NCBI RefSeq assembly: GCF_020906515.1 | Contig: NC_085851.1 | Location: 4,030,001-4,094,000, forward strand | DNA: 64,000 nucleotides | Reading direction: 5' to 3' | From: Vanrija pseudolonga | Taxonomy: Eukaryota > Basidiomycota > Tremellomycetes > Trichosporonales > Trichosporonaceae | In this document: piece by piece, positions 51,952-63,656 of the stretch | How positions within the stretch are numbered: position 1 is the stretch's first letter | How the letters are laid out: each line of letters starts with the position of its first letter | Translations under genes and position numbers: made by a program | The notes under the pieces: generated by a model | What the model was told of the DNA's origin: nothing | The model's input: only the letters and a program-made list of their open reading frames with translations | The model's database searches: none

Positions 51952-53724
51952 CTAGCTGGTGTAGATCTGCCAGTCCCACTGGACAGTGCTGCCCCAGTAG
52001 GACGAAGGGCAGGCGCCAATGGTGCCGTTGCCAATGGCGTGGACGTTGGTGCCAGTGACGCCAGTGGTGCCAGTGAAGGTCGACCAGCTGCCGACGGGGA
52101 GGACGTTGACAAAGTTGGTCCAGACGTTGCTGACCTCCTCTTCGAGGAGGAGGGTGGTGCCGCTGGGGCTCGGGGCGGACTGGAAGAGGGGGTAGATGTC
52201 GTCCGAGTGGCACACGGCGCCGCCAGTGCAGTAGGCGCCAGAGCCGACAGCGTTGGTGGGGTAAGTCACACCCTTGGTCCACTCTCCGACGTAGACGGTG
52301 CCGCCGGCAGCAGCGTAGGCGTTGGCGAGGGTACGGGCGGGGCAGCGCCAGGCGCCGTCAGCGATGGTGCGCTCGAGGGTCTGGCGCATGATGTCGCCGG
52401 TGGAGTCGGTGGTGGGGAGGGCGTAGGGCGAGCCCGAGGCGAGGAGGGTCGTGGCGCGAGTCGAGCCGAGGAGCGCGCCGAGAACATTCGAGTAGCGGGT
52501 CGCGTTGAGCGTGATGGGGGTGGACCAGAGGTACTGGATGGCGCTGCCGGCCTCGTTCTTGGTGTTGGTGATAAGCAGGGGGACGGAAGCGGGCGAGATG
52601 GCAAGCGACGAAGGGTTGGAGATGAGGAGGCGGGTAGGGTCCTGGGGGAGGGTGGTGCCGCCCCACGTGGGGCGGATGGCGCCGGTGATGGGGAGGCCGG
52701 CGATGGTGGCGGACGCGGTGTTGACGAGCGTGTTCTGCGCCGCGATGAGGGTGCTGACGGGGAGCGCCTGCCAGTTGGCGAACGTGGTGAGCGTGCTTCC
52801 CGAGAGCGCGGGCTGCGAGGCAAGCAGCGTCGCGAGCGAGTTGGTCGTGGCGGTGGAGGCGAAGCCGTACGACAGCGGGTCCGACTGGAGGATCATGCTC
52901 GAGAACTTGCCGACGGCACCCGACACGCCCCAGAGCGCGCGGATGATGGACGCGCCAGAGTCCTGCCCGCCGAGGGTGATGAGCGAGTTGTCGCCGTAGA
53001 AGTCGTTGTGGCGCGCGCGGAGCGTGTTGATGGCGAGCAGGACATCGCGGAGCGCGAAGTTGGGGTCGGTGCCCGAGGGCGCGACGGTGGGCGGGATGTT
53101 GCCGAGGACACCGAGGCTGGGGCGGAGCGTCAGCACTCTTGTTTCTTGCCTCCAATCTCACGCCTACACTTACCGGTACTGGATCGCAGCGACAATGATA
53201 CCGCCGTTAGCGGCCAGCCCAGCGCCGTCAAAGCCAGCAGCGGAGTCCGAGCCAAAGGTGTAAGCGCCGCCGTGGAGCCAGGCCAGCACGGGCTGGTGCG
53301 ACGTGGCGGTCGCGTCGGCGGGCACGTAGAGCGTGATGTAGAGACAGTCTTCGGACTGGGTGGCCGCCGAGAGGGGGTTGCCGGCGCTCGCCGAGATCTG
53401 GGGGCACGAGGGGGGGAGGGCGTTGGTGGTGCCGAGGCTTCACGAGCGAGCGTTAGCGAGCGAGCGGGCACCGGCGTGGCAGTCGTAGTTGCCAGCTGGG
53501 ATTTGCACTTACGACGTCGTCGCGACCGAGTCGGTCCAGCGGTTCGCCGTACCATAGCGCACAGTGTAGCGACACACGCCCTCCGAGCCATCGGCGTAAC
53601 CCGTGATGGTGGAGCCGTTCCAGGTAAGCGTGCAGCCTGTCTGGCGCTCGGCGATGGGGGTGGCGACGACGACGCGCGAGGCGAGTGTCGCGAGTGCGGC
53701 GAAGAGGACAGAGAAGCGGACCAT
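51952..53724 (-). CDS. Secreted type-B carboxylesterase-like protein with Asp at the nucleophile position
   Basis: Exons 53724-53513, 53437-53174 and 53116-51952 give 546 aa. The signal peptide is about 1-21. Type-B carboxylesterase/lipase landmarks are SEDCLYITLYVPAD, PVLAWLHGGAYTFGS (oxyanion HGG), IIVAAIQYRLGVLG, and the elbow ITLGGQDSGAS. Its paralogue at 56 kb has ITLGGESTGAS, so the catalytic Ser is Asp211 here and the preceding Glu is Gln. The acid (ITNTKNEAGSA) and His (VCHSDDIYPLF) regions remain. The protein may be a non-catalytic binding protein or use Asp differently. It is divergent from its paralogue, with 2.2 kb between them. Confidence 0.87.
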
Positions 53725-55346
53725 GGGGTGTTGTAGCAGTTGGTTGTGAAGGAGTGGAGTGGGTGTGGTGGTTGGGTTGGAGGAGGAGGGGGAGGCCAAC
53801 AGGCGCCTTCTTATACCTTGTCGCGACGGGCTCGGCGGTCGATTCCAGGCCGGGGGAGTTGCTGTCCCCCACCTCTGCAACACACCTTTGACGTGCGACT
53901 TCATCCCAAGCTAGATCCATGCCTCACACCGAGCCACGGCACAGCTATGCTCATTGTAGACTGCGTCTGTTGAAGAGGCACCCCCGCCATCCTTTATCAA
54001 GCGCCATCCCCACTATTTATCAGGCATGTGGCGTCTGCCGTGCGTCCGAGTCGGCGGCTTGGTGGCGTCGGCGGGTGGCCGGGGGCGCCGTCGCGGTCCG
54101 TCTTGGCCGGCACCGTCGCTACAACGGGGAGTACGATCCGCAGCTGTCATGTGTTCTGTACACACGCTCAGCAGGGGCCCGGAACGGGGTGCGCATGTCC
54201 CACTTGGTCGACTTGTACGCGCGTCGTTCTGGTGTTCGTGGCGTCTGACCGCCGACAGATCGGATTCCCGCCACCACCGCCTCTTATCTACAATGATGGG
54301 TGCGGTGTAAGTTTGTTCTATCTTGATCCGGGCCTGATCTGAGTCAATCGGGGTATGGGTAACTGTGGGTGGTTAAGGGGGGTGGGACATTGGGGGATTG
54401 GGGGCGGAAAAGTGCGCGTCGGCCGTGGTAGGGTCGAAGCAAACGCACACGCGACGACCATGCCACTAACTCATCCCACTCGACTGCGACTGTACTGCTC
54501 AACAACACACGGCATCGTACCACCCAGACCACCAAACGACATACGTCCACCCAGTTTCTGCAGCCCCGTGCAGATTAAGATTTTGGCTGGGCCAGCAAAC
54601 ATGGTTGTTCGATACTTCCGGCAGGTGGTGTGGCGTCGTCTGGAACAATGGCTGTGGGGAGGGGGGGGGGGTGGCACATAAGTGGGCGAGCATATTGCCA
54701 TTGTTGGCTTGGCGGCCGGCCAGGCCAAAACTTAACCATGTACATACGTCCTTTGTTGCCTTGTGCAGTGCCCAATACCTCTGCGTGCGCATAGTTCAAC
54801 GTTCCATCTCCTCGCATTGTCGCGTGGCATGGAAAGGTGTCTCGGTTGGGTTAGTAAAGGTGCCTGCGTGCGGTTTGTAAAGCTACCTCCGCCTCATGGC
54901 TTGAACGCTACTCTACACCCGCCCCATTCCACTTGGACAAGAACAAGTGTTGTTGGTCGTGGTCCTCACTGGCCGTCGGCCGCCCTCCAGAATGGTCAAA
55001 TGTCGTGCTTGATGGTTTGGGCGGCGACAGCAGCTCCTTTGATCTCGTCGAAGCCACGGTATGGGCGTTTACACTGCATGCATTCTTCCAAACTATGTAT
55101 CAACCTCTGTAAGGAACCTTGGCGGGAGGGTGGAAACCACGTGCGGAAGTACCACTGGCCGTGAACAACCGAGCCACTAAAAGCGGAGGCACTTGCAGAC
55201 AGGTCAGTCCTTTGCTTGCCCCCGCCACTGTCCGGTGAACCAAACGTATAAACTATATGTGACACCTTTTACTTTACTACTTGACCACGTGGAGTGTGGC
55301 GACTGCTCGAAGTCGAGGGGGTGGCGTCGAGACGACTGCTTGCTCG

Positions 55347-55622
55347 CACGTTTCAGAATCCAATCAAATCTTAATCGTGTGGCGTCGGCATCGAGCGGCG
55401 AGGACAGTCGAGGACGTGGTAGTATGTTGTCGCTGCTGCCTGCCCGTCGGCTTCGGCCTGCTCTGCGGGCCGGACGAGGACGAGCACGTGCTGGGCAGCG
55501 CACGCCCGACGTCGGCCTCTGCCCCGGTGCCGCGCAGAGCAGGCCTCGCAGCCAGCGGCAGACGCGCACACCTCGACTCCCACGACCACTCCCACCGCCA
55601 CGTTTCAGAATCCAATCAAATC
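55347..55622. repeat. Pair of 24-bp exact direct repeats 252 bp apart
   Basis: CACGTTTCAGAATCCAATCAAATC-type unit (first 20 bases CACGTTTCAGAATCCAATCA) occurs at 55347-55370 and again at 55599-55622. The DNA between is GC-rich without a gene. Confidence 0.8.
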
Positions 55623-55883
55623 GGCGCACGTACGTTCGTGGCGCGCCAAGAACCACACTCACACTCGTCTAGCGACGCGAATAGACACGTACAAGAGCGT
55701 TAGTGGGGAGTACACGCGCCGAAAGGAGACGTGAGGCGAGGAGAGGGGTAGCGGAGGAGAGACGCCGAGTAGCTTTACTTGTGGGGCGGCGTCATGGTCC
55801 TCGTCCTCCTCGGTCCCCACCGCTGTTGTTTACGCTCCTCCCTCCTACCTTTGTCTCTCCCTCGGCCCCCTCTCTCGACGCAG

Positions 55884-55889
55884 TATAAG
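55884..55889 (+). promoter_or_regulatory. TATA box of the rightward esterase gene
   Basis: TATAAG lies 77 bp before the ATG at 55966. Confidence 0.5.
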
Positions 55890-55965
55890 AAGGGCCATAC
55901 TGCTCCAGAGTCTTCCCCAACCGTACCTCTCCCCCCCCCCGCCCCCTCAAACTGCCCTACACGCG

Positions 55966-57774
55966 ATGAACCTCCTCTCCCTCGCCGCCCTCCTCCCGGC
56001 CCTCCTCCTCGTGTCCGCCGCGCCCTCCCCGCGCCAGGCGTGCACGCTCAACTGGAACGGCTCCTCGATCAACGGTGCAGCCGAGGGCTCGGTGTGCCGC
56101 TACGCCATCCGCTACGGCACGGCCGCGCGCTGGACCGACGCCGTGGCCACCTCTGCGTCGGTAGGTAAGGTGTGCAGGAAGGCTGACAAGGACAGGTACG
56201 GCAACACGGCGTCCGTGGCGCCCAGCTGCCCGCAGGCTGGCGGCGCGACCGCCGGCGCGAGCCAGAGCGAGGACTGCCTCTACCTCACCCTCTATGTGCC
56301 GTCTGGCGCGAGCGCGCTCCCCGTCCTCGCTTGGTGAGTGTGGCATCAGAGCATGCTGACGCGCACCAGGGTCCACGGCGGCTCGTACTTCTTTGGCTCG
56401 GACGCCGCGCCCGGCCTCGACGGCGCCAAGCTCGCGTCGAGCGCCAACATTGTCGTCGCGGAGATCCAGTACCGGTGAGTCGGCGATGGCTATGTGATCG
56501 ACGATAGCCACTGACCTCGCATCAGCCTCGGCGCCCTCGGTTTCCTCGCGCCCGCCCAGTCCCCCGCCAGCGCCGACCCCAACTTCGGCCTCCGCGACAT
56601 CGTGCTCGCGCTCAACACCCTCAAAGCCCGCGCTGGCGACTACGGCGGCGACGGGAGCAAGATCACCCTCGGTGGCGAGAGCACCGGCGCGTCGCTCATC
56701 CGCGGTAGGTTGTCAGCCAAAGGCGCCACTGACCATCCCCAGCGCTGTACGGCGTGCCCGCTGCCCAGGGGCTCTTCCGCTCCGCCATCCTCCAGTCGGA
56801 CCCCCTTGTGCGTTGTTCTTACTAGGCATGCCCAGCTGACAACGCCCCAGAACTACGGCTTCTCGTCCACCGCCACCACCACCAAGGTCCGCGCCAACTT
56901 CTTCACGCAGCGCGTGTTCGCGCCCTACTCCGCGTCAACCCTTGCCGCGTGGCAGGCCTACCCGCTCTCGACCATCCTGGCGGCCCAGGCGGCCACCATC
57001 TCCTCGGCGCCCAACTTCATCGCCGGGGTGCCGCACCAGCAGCGTGAGTATCTTGCGGGGCAACGCTGACGCCTAGCCATCCGCCCGACCTACGGCACCA
57101 ACACGCTCCCTTCGGACCCCACTGCGGCCTTCTTCAGCGACCCGTCGACGCTGCCCGTCTCGCCCGCCAACACGCCCCTCCTGATCACCAACACTGCTGA
57201 CGAGGGTGCCGGCGTCGTCGCCTCCGGCCTCCCCAACGCCGTCCCCCTCAATGCCGCCACCTACACCGGTGTCCTCGCCACCATCCTCGACCCCGCCCGC
57301 GCGGCGACCCTCTCGTCGCCCTCGGGCCCGTACCCCCTCCCGAGCACCGACTCGGGCGACACGCTCCGCAATACGCTCTCGCACGTTGTGTCGGACGGCG
57401 CGTGGCGCTGCCCCGCTCGTTCGCTCGCGGCCAACTACGCCGGCGCCGGCGGCCAGGTCTACGTCGCCGAGTGGACCCAGGGCGTCAAGTACCCCCTCAA
57501 CGCTGGCGTGTCTCTCTGCAACGGCAAAGTCTGCCACGGCGACGACATCTACCCCACTTTCGGCACCTCGCCGTCCCCTGGCGCCCTCGACGCCGAGGCT
57601 AGTGCCGCTTGGGGCAGCTTCGTCAACACCCAGGGCATCAGCTGGAACCAGTTCACGTCGGGCAGCGGCGTGTCCGGCACCGACGTCCACGGCATTGGCG
57701 GCGGCGCCGTCGGCTCGTGCCCCGACAGCTACTGGGGCAGCCAGGTCCAGTGGGACTGGCAGGTTTACGCTTAG
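55966..57774 (+). CDS. Secreted type-B carboxylesterase/lipase
   Basis: Seven exons are proposed (55966-56156, 56196-56333, 56370-56474, 56526-56704, 56743-56807, 56851-57043, 57077-57774), giving 522 aa. The first intron is uncertain because the stretch 56157-56195 stays in frame. The signal peptide is about 1-18. Landmarks are SEDCLYLTLYVPSG, VHGGSYFFGSDAAPGLDG, IQYRLGALGFLAP, the nucleophile elbow GGESTGAS with Ser197, the acid region ITNTADEGAGVV and the His region VCHGDDIYPTF. It should hydrolyse ester bonds outside the cell; the substrate is unknown. It is a paralogue of the 52 kb gene (ends WGSQVQWDWQVYA against WGSTVQWDWQIYTS) but has six introns against two. Confidence 0.88.
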
Positions 57775-57921
57775 TCGTTCAGTCAGTCAATCAGTCCACG
57801 TGGTCGCCACGCGAGCCAGCCGGTGGAGGCAATAATTTTGCAGCATTTCGGCGTCCACCTTGCGGGGTTGCAATGTCGCTGCTCTCTCGGACCAAACATA
57901 CCATACCATCAACGAACGACG

Positions 57922-58886
57922 ATGAGCAAGCGGCCCCGTTCGAACAAGGCGTCCAACGCCGACGACGGCAAGAAGATGAGCAGCGCCGCGCCCGCGGCCA
58001 AGGCCGCGCCCAAGCCCCAGCCCAAGGCTAAGGGCGGCAAGCCGGCGCCGAAGGGCAACGGCAACGGCAACAACGGCAAGCCCGCGCCGGCCAAGGCGAA
58101 CGGCAACGGCAAGCCTGCAAACGGCAAGCCCGCGCCCAAGGGGGATGGCAAGCCCGCCAACGGCAAGGCCAAGCCCGCAGCTCCCAAGCCCGCGGCACCC
58201 AAGGCCGACGCCAAGCCGGCACCAGCTGCCGCTGCCCCCGCTGCCGACGGACCAGCGAAGGCGCCGAAGGTACGCTGACAGCTGGCTGGCGCGATGACTG
58301 ACGAGCCAGAAGCCACGAGGACGGAGGTCCAGCCAGCCAAAGAGTGCGGAGGGCGCGCCTGTGGACGGGACAACAGCGACACCAGCTGCCGCCGAGGCCG
58401 AGTCGTCGGGATCGGCTGCTGCTGCCGCGCCGGCTAAGCCTGCTCCTGCGGCGGAGAGCAAGCCCGAGGCGAGCACCCCCGCGCCCGCCCCCGAGCCCGC
58501 GCGCAAGAGGGTGCGCGGGCGCGGTGGAAAGAAGGGCAAGGTGTTCCTCGAGGACAAGGGCGCTTTGCTCGACCTCGTCGACGCCGTGGCCGCGGTCAAG
58601 GACGCGGTGATTGCGCTCAAGGCGGAGAGGGAGCGCGGGCGCGAGGCGGCCGACGCGGCGCGCAAGGACAACGCGGCGCAGCGGAAGAAGGGCAAGAAGG
58701 CCGAGGTGCGCGAGAAGGCTCTGGTGCGTGTGACGTGTACAGGACAGGGCTGACGCGCAGGACGCGGCCAAGGAGGCTATCAAGGCGAGCGACAAGGCCA
58801 AGCGCGCGCGCAGGAGGCGGGCCAAGGCCCCCGAGGGCGCGGCGGTGGCGACAGAGGAGCCCAAGAAGAAGGTCGGGTTCGCGTAG
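57922..58886 (+). CDS. LOC1: Loc1-like ribosome-assembly/mRNA-localisation protein
   Basis: Exons 57922-58269, 58310-58723 and 58761-58886 (both phase 0) give 295 aa. Residues 1-165 are low-complexity Lys/Pro/Ala/Gly with repeated NGKPAP/NGNGK units. The conserved part is RVRGRGGKKGKVFLEDKGAL, LLDLVDAVAAVKDAVIALKAE and a charged helix, ending KKKVGFA. Yeast Loc1 has the same order (RRGKKGKKF, a helical segment, and a VSFA end) and acts in 60S assembly and ASH1 mRNA localisation in the nucleolus. The match is by pattern, and the long low-complexity N-terminus is atypical, so the name is tentative. The start is the ATG that precedes the first basic residues. Confidence 0.6.
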
Positions 58887-59133
58887 AGCTTAGAGTGCAA
58901 CCAATGTACTTTTACACGGGCAGCAGGCGCGGGCCACGTTGCCTACTGATCTGACGCGCGTGCTGATCGACAGACCGGTCGCGACGCCCCTCCCACGGCC
59001 CCGCAAGGCCCCGCGACATGATGTTGAATCCCATACTGCTACAGGCCCCACCGCTCACATAGGGTCGGTCCTATCTACTCATTAACGCGTGTGTGTGTAT
59101 ATGTCGTCGTCGTCGTGTGCGTCGCCTCGTTCC

Positions 59134-60368
59134 CTACAACTTTGGAACCTGGAGGTGTTAGTGGGCGGATGCGGGGTGGAAACGGCAGCCGCGTCGCACT
59201 CACCCTCAGCGTCTTGCTGACCATCGCCGCGGCCCAGAGGGCAAACACGAATGAGACGACGTGGACCTGGCCCCAGCGCGACTCGCCAAAGACCTGCAGC
59301 AGGCCGAGGGGCACGTCGCCGCCCTCCGAGCCGAGGACGTACCAGCCCTGGCGGACCCAGAAGGCCATCCAGGCGGTGAGGAACAGGCTGGAGGGGATGG
59401 GCAGGCCCTCAAAGTACTTGGACTTGCCGGACGCGTCGGCGGGGATGAGCGCCACCGTGGCGTTGAAGCGGGCGAGACGGGCGAGGCCGGCCGACACGAA
59501 GAGCAGGAGCGCGAGCACGTCGAGGGGCCGGCGGAGGCCGAGAGTGAATGCCAGGGTGGCGGGGGCGACGCCAAAGCTCACGAGGTCGGCGAGCGAGTCC
59601 ATCTCCTGTCCCAGCATCGAGCCGCCGCCCATCCAGCGCGCGACAGTGCCGTCCAGCGCGTCGAAGCCACATCCGAGGATGGGGAACAGGTGCGCCAGGT
59701 ACAGCGACTGCACGGCCAGGTCTGAGGGCGGCGCGGGCAGGTTGGACGACAGGATCAGGTAGCGCGCTGAGAAGAGGATAGACAGCGTGCCGCACACGCC
59801 GTTCATGATCGTGATCAGGTCGGCGAGGCGGAAGTTCCTGGGGTGCGTTAGTGGCATGCGACTAGTGCGTGACGCGGCGTGAGGGCAGGAAGGGCGGCGG
59901 TGGCGTGGGCGAGCTCGGAGAAACGTTGCGAGCAGCCGGCGCGAGTGACGATCGTGCAAGCAGAGAGCCGTATCGCCACTGCATTGCCTTGCAGGATTTG
60001 TTCGTCCAGCGGTTCCAACCCATCCGACTCGATGGCTCCTCCGGGCTGTCTCGCGTTCCTCGGCTCCCTGCCAGCACGTCCGCCAAGCGCAAGCTGCGCT
60101 CTCGAGATTATCGCCCACCCCTGTGCCCTACTGCGCAAGCAAGACACTGCCCGCCCATCTCCCATACACTCCCTGGGCTGGCGAGAATCCTTACCCCCAG
60201 CCACTCCACCCAGCGCTCCATCGCCCACCCCACAGCTTAGACTCACCTAACGAGCGAGAAGTGTCCATCGTCATCCTGGTACTGATGCAGCTGCTTGCGC
60301 TTCTCCTCAAGAGCCGACAGGGGTGGAGTAGCGGGACTCTTGGGCTTGGCTGATGGACGCTTAGACAT
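59134..60368 (-). CDS. CHO1: CDP-diacylglycerol-serine O-phosphatidyltransferase (phosphatidylserine synthase)
   Basis: Exons 60368-60247, 59837-59204 and 59148-59134 give 256 aa. The last coding exon has only four sense codons (VPKL). The enzyme makes phosphatidylserine from CDP-diacylglycerol and serine in the ER. The N-terminus runs QYQDDGHFSLVRNFRLADLI across the first intron, as in the family. The CDP-alcohol phosphotransferase signature is complete: D100-x2-DG-x2-AR-x8-G-x3-D-x3-D125 within FDALDGTVARWMGGGSMLG and EMDSLADLVSFG. Several hydrophobic segments follow. The intron after exon 1 is long (409 nt). The length is close to yeast Cho1 (276 aa). Confidence 0.92.
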
Positions 60369-60845
60369 GGTGGTTGTGGTGGAATGGAGCAAACGTGTGC
60401 GGCGAGGAGTGTCGGGTGCGGCTTGTTGGGTGCTGTCGTTTTGAAGCGACGTGCTTTTAGGGCTTGCGAGCTCGGGTGTGTGTCGAGAAGCTCTTTACCT
60501 GCCTAAAGACGTCTTGTAGAAAGAAGCGTCTTGACGAGAAGCAAGAGGGGAGAGGACAAGAGAGATGCAAGACAGCAACAGACAGAGATGCGATGCGAGC
60601 ATGCCGACCAACAAGGTTGGGACTGGCGCCGTTGGGGGCAGTGACGACGCCACGTGGCAGAAAGGGAGGATCCAATAAGAATTCACGAGCTTGACTTCTC
60701 GATGTGCGGCGGGATCAAAAAGCCAAAACAACAAAGGGGGACAACAACAACGACACTGCACCCTTACTTTGCACTCTTCTCTCTCTCTCTCTCTCTCTCT
60801 ATACAAACAACATCGACACACTCGTTTAATGCGCGACAGAGCATC
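60369..60845. other. Divergent promoter region of CHO1 and ASE1
   Basis: It contains a (CT)n tract of about 24 nt (60777-60800) ending in TATACAAACA, about 45 bp before ASE1. No gene is seen. Confidence 0.55.
60777..60800 (+). repeat. CT microsatellite in the ASE1 promoter
   Basis: An uninterrupted CT run directly before a TATA-like TATACA; a pyrimidine tract typical of fungal core promoters. Confidence 0.75.
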
Positions 60846-63424
60846 ATGGACGCGCAATCCTACATCGAAGAGCAAATACCGCTCCTGAAATCACTCCACG
60901 CCCAGCTCGCTTTACCCCCAACAGTGCTCGCAGAGGACCAGGCACGGATCGACGCGGCTGTCCGCAACGCAATCGTCTCGGTCGTCCGGTCACGAGAGGA
61001 CGAAGTGGCTGTATGGGAGGCAAGGATTGCCGACGGGAAGCGCGTGTTGTCTTCTCTGGCGCGCGCGCTGGGGGATCGCGGGAGGAGCGTCGCGGCTGCT
61101 GTCCGGCGCGAGAGCGAGCAAGGAGAGGTGAGTTGGTTGTGAGGGAAGGTGGGAGGGCCAGTGGGGTAGCCATGTGTGCGGCGCGGGTCATCTGGGTGTC
61201 ATCCAACCACCTTGATCGGCGTGGTGAACTGCCGTGTGTTCACTCACGATCGAAGACACGTTAGGCGTAACGGCGGCCGCGGAACTGCCTCTAGTGCCGA
61301 GCTAACCCCACAGCCATTGCCAAAGCAGCACGAACGTATCATCAAGCAGGCTGATGAGCTGGAAATCGTCTATGAAGAACGGCTGGAGAAGATTGAAAGT
61401 GAGTAGGAGGTGCTGGTTGCAGCGCTGACGATAGAACTCCGCGAGACACTGAGCGAGTTGTCGATCCTTCTCGGACCCGGATTCGAGTCCCCCGCCCCGC
61501 TCCAACCAGTACCGGGCAGCGCGCCTGTGACTGCAGCTCCATCCAGGGTGGCGTCTAGGCAGAGCTTGGGAGCTGCGGCCGCCCTTGCGGCTCAACCGGC
61601 CCTTCTCGCGCCGACGACCAACACGAACAAGCGGACCTCGGGTCGCCGGGCCAGCAATGTGACAGGCACCGAACTGCGCAACGAGTGCTGGCTTGACGTG
61701 TCGGAGGACGTTTTGGCTACAACACAGGCCGCTCTGGATCGCGCATTGGCTGAGAGGGTGGGTTTGACATCAGCGATGTATCCCGCTAACCACCAGGACG
61801 TGCGGTTACGCAACCTCGAGACCAACTTCAACGACCTTATCTGGTACCATGCCGAGCTCGTCATGCCACCACTGGGACTCGGGCAGTTCCCTGAACACCT
61901 TTTGCCACCGCGCGAAGACGAAGAAACACCGGGCGCGCACGAGCGATACGAGCGCGCGCTAGATCGAATCATGACGAGAAATCCTGTCCCAAGCGGCGAG
62001 GAAGACGGCGTCGAGATTCAAGGCATGGACGGCATTGAGCCGGAGATCGGTCTCACCAACTGGGCCGACACGCTTCTCGAGATTGTGGGTGGAGCTGCCC
62101 GGTGCTCGCTGACGACCAGTGGATCGCGGAGAAGGATCGCAGGGACGACGAAATCCAGCAACTGTATGAGAAAATCGAGCCGCTGTGGACACGGCTGGAA
62201 GTGCCCAAGGATGTGATCGACTTGTTTATCGAGAGCAACCGGGGGAGCGGCGAGTCGACGATCCGGGCGGTGAGTTGCGAGCTCGTTTGCCACAACTGAC
62301 ACCTCAGTACGAGGAAGAACTCGAGCGCGTCCTCGGGATCCGCCGCACGTCTCTCTCATCATTCGTCCTTGGCGTCCGCAGAGAGATCGAAATGCTGCAG
62401 GACAGCCTGATGATGAGCGACGACGAGAAGTGCGAGTTTGGCGGGTTCATTGACGACGAATACACAGAAGAGTTGCTCAAGGAACACGAGGACGAGGCGG
62501 CGAGACTGCGGGCAAGAGTAGAAGTCATGGGGCCGCTGCTCCACCGCGTCAAGGAGTGGCTCGTACTCAAAGCGAACGAGGAGGAGCTCGAGGCCAATGC
62601 CAATGACCCGAACCGATTTAAGAAGCGCGGCAAGGCCATGTTAGAAGAGGCCAAGATGCGCACACGGGTTGAGAAGCTCAAGCCGAAGGTGGGTGCGGGG
62701 GTTGGGACGAGAGCTGACGTCGTCGCAGATCGAAGCAGAGCTGCTCAAGGCCGTTCCGGTGTGGGAGGCCGAGCACGGGCAACCGTTCCTCGCTGCCGGA
62801 GAGCGCGTTGTCGACACAATTGAGAATGCCCTGGCTGCGAAGGAGGCGGCAAAGGAGGCAAAGAAGGTGAGCTGTGATGGACGCGACAACAGCTGACGGA
62901 TGCAGCGCGCAAAGATGGGGATGGGCGCGGCACCTGCGCTTCCACGCGGCGCGACGCCTGCTCCGGGGCAGCGTGCTGGCGCAGCACCGTCAACATCTCG
63001 GAAACGCACAGCACCCACACCAGCAGGTGCAGGTGCCAAGCGGCCACGCGTTGTGTCTGGAGGATCAGTCGCGTCCATGGCGTCCACATCAACAACAGCG
63101 AGCAGATTGCCCAACGGCCGGAGATTGATCCCCGCAACACCGACCCCTGCTGGTGGCTCCGGCTCCAACATGCGCCGCTTTGGCCAGCCTGCGTTATCTG
63201 CACGCGCCAACGCGCCTGTGCACGCCACACCCGACGTCTTCAACCCTGCACCACAACCGCAGCGTCCACGCTTGCCTGGCGGCCTGCCATCGGGCGACGA
63301 GCGCAAGGCGCGACGGCAGAGCTTCAAGCCGCGTCAGTCGATTGCCAACGGGCTGCTGGCCAACCGGGGGTTAATGGGTGTTGCCGAGGCGACCGACGAG
63401 ATGGAGTATGACGACTACTTTTGA
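60846..63424 (+). CDS. ASE1: Microtubule-bundling spindle midzone protein (Ase1/PRC1/MAP65)
   Basis: Seven exons (60846-61127, 61314-61398, 61435-62084, 62120-62269, 62308-62688, 62729-62866, 62906-63424) give 734 aa. The protein crosslinks antiparallel microtubules at the anaphase midzone. The N-terminus has a coiled region (SYIEEQIPLLKSLHAQL). The core has IVYEERLEKIEKLRETLSEL, SILLGPGF and RLRNLETNFNDL. The MAP65 spectrin part contains EIQQLYEKIEPLWTRLEVP, FVLGVRREIEMLQDSL and YTEELLKEHEDEAARL. A basic Pro/Ala-rich C-terminus (RKRTAPTPAGAGAKRPR, DERKARRQSFKPRQS) is the usual unstructured microtubule- and nuclear-targeting tail, with SP/TP sites for cell-cycle kinases. The first intron is 186 nt. 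It is divergent from CHO1. Confidence 0.92.
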
Positions 63425-63656
63425 ATGTGTAGAGAAATTTGTATACTAGTAACGTGCCGCGCCGCGACGACGCGCCTGCAAACTGCAAATGCAACAACAA
63501 ACAGTCTGGACTGCGTCAGGAATAGCATGTGGTTCTACGGCACATGAAACCGCGGTAATCTATGCAGCAGCTCGGCGGGTTGAACCGAGGGTATCGTGGT
63601 GGGGGTATCGGCGGAGCGCGGAGGGGCGGAGGGGAAGCGGTTGAAGCTGGCTGGCT

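Larger units (their letters stand above)
53725..55965. other. 2.2 kb divergent intergenic region between two esterase genes
   Basis: No gene can be supported. It contains a 24-bp exact direct repeat (55347-55370 and 55599-55622), a G11-type tract near 54659 and a TATA box at 55884 for the rightward gene. It probably holds both promoters. Confidence 0.55.

Noticed and set aside
52039-53736. 565-codon plus-strand frame over the leftward esterase
   Set aside because: It is a shadow of the esterase gene, whose motifs and introns are clear on the other strand.
55347-55622. 24-bp direct repeats as ends of an LTR or transposon
   Set aside because: Too short, no terminal inverted repeats, no target-site duplication seen and no coding remnant between.
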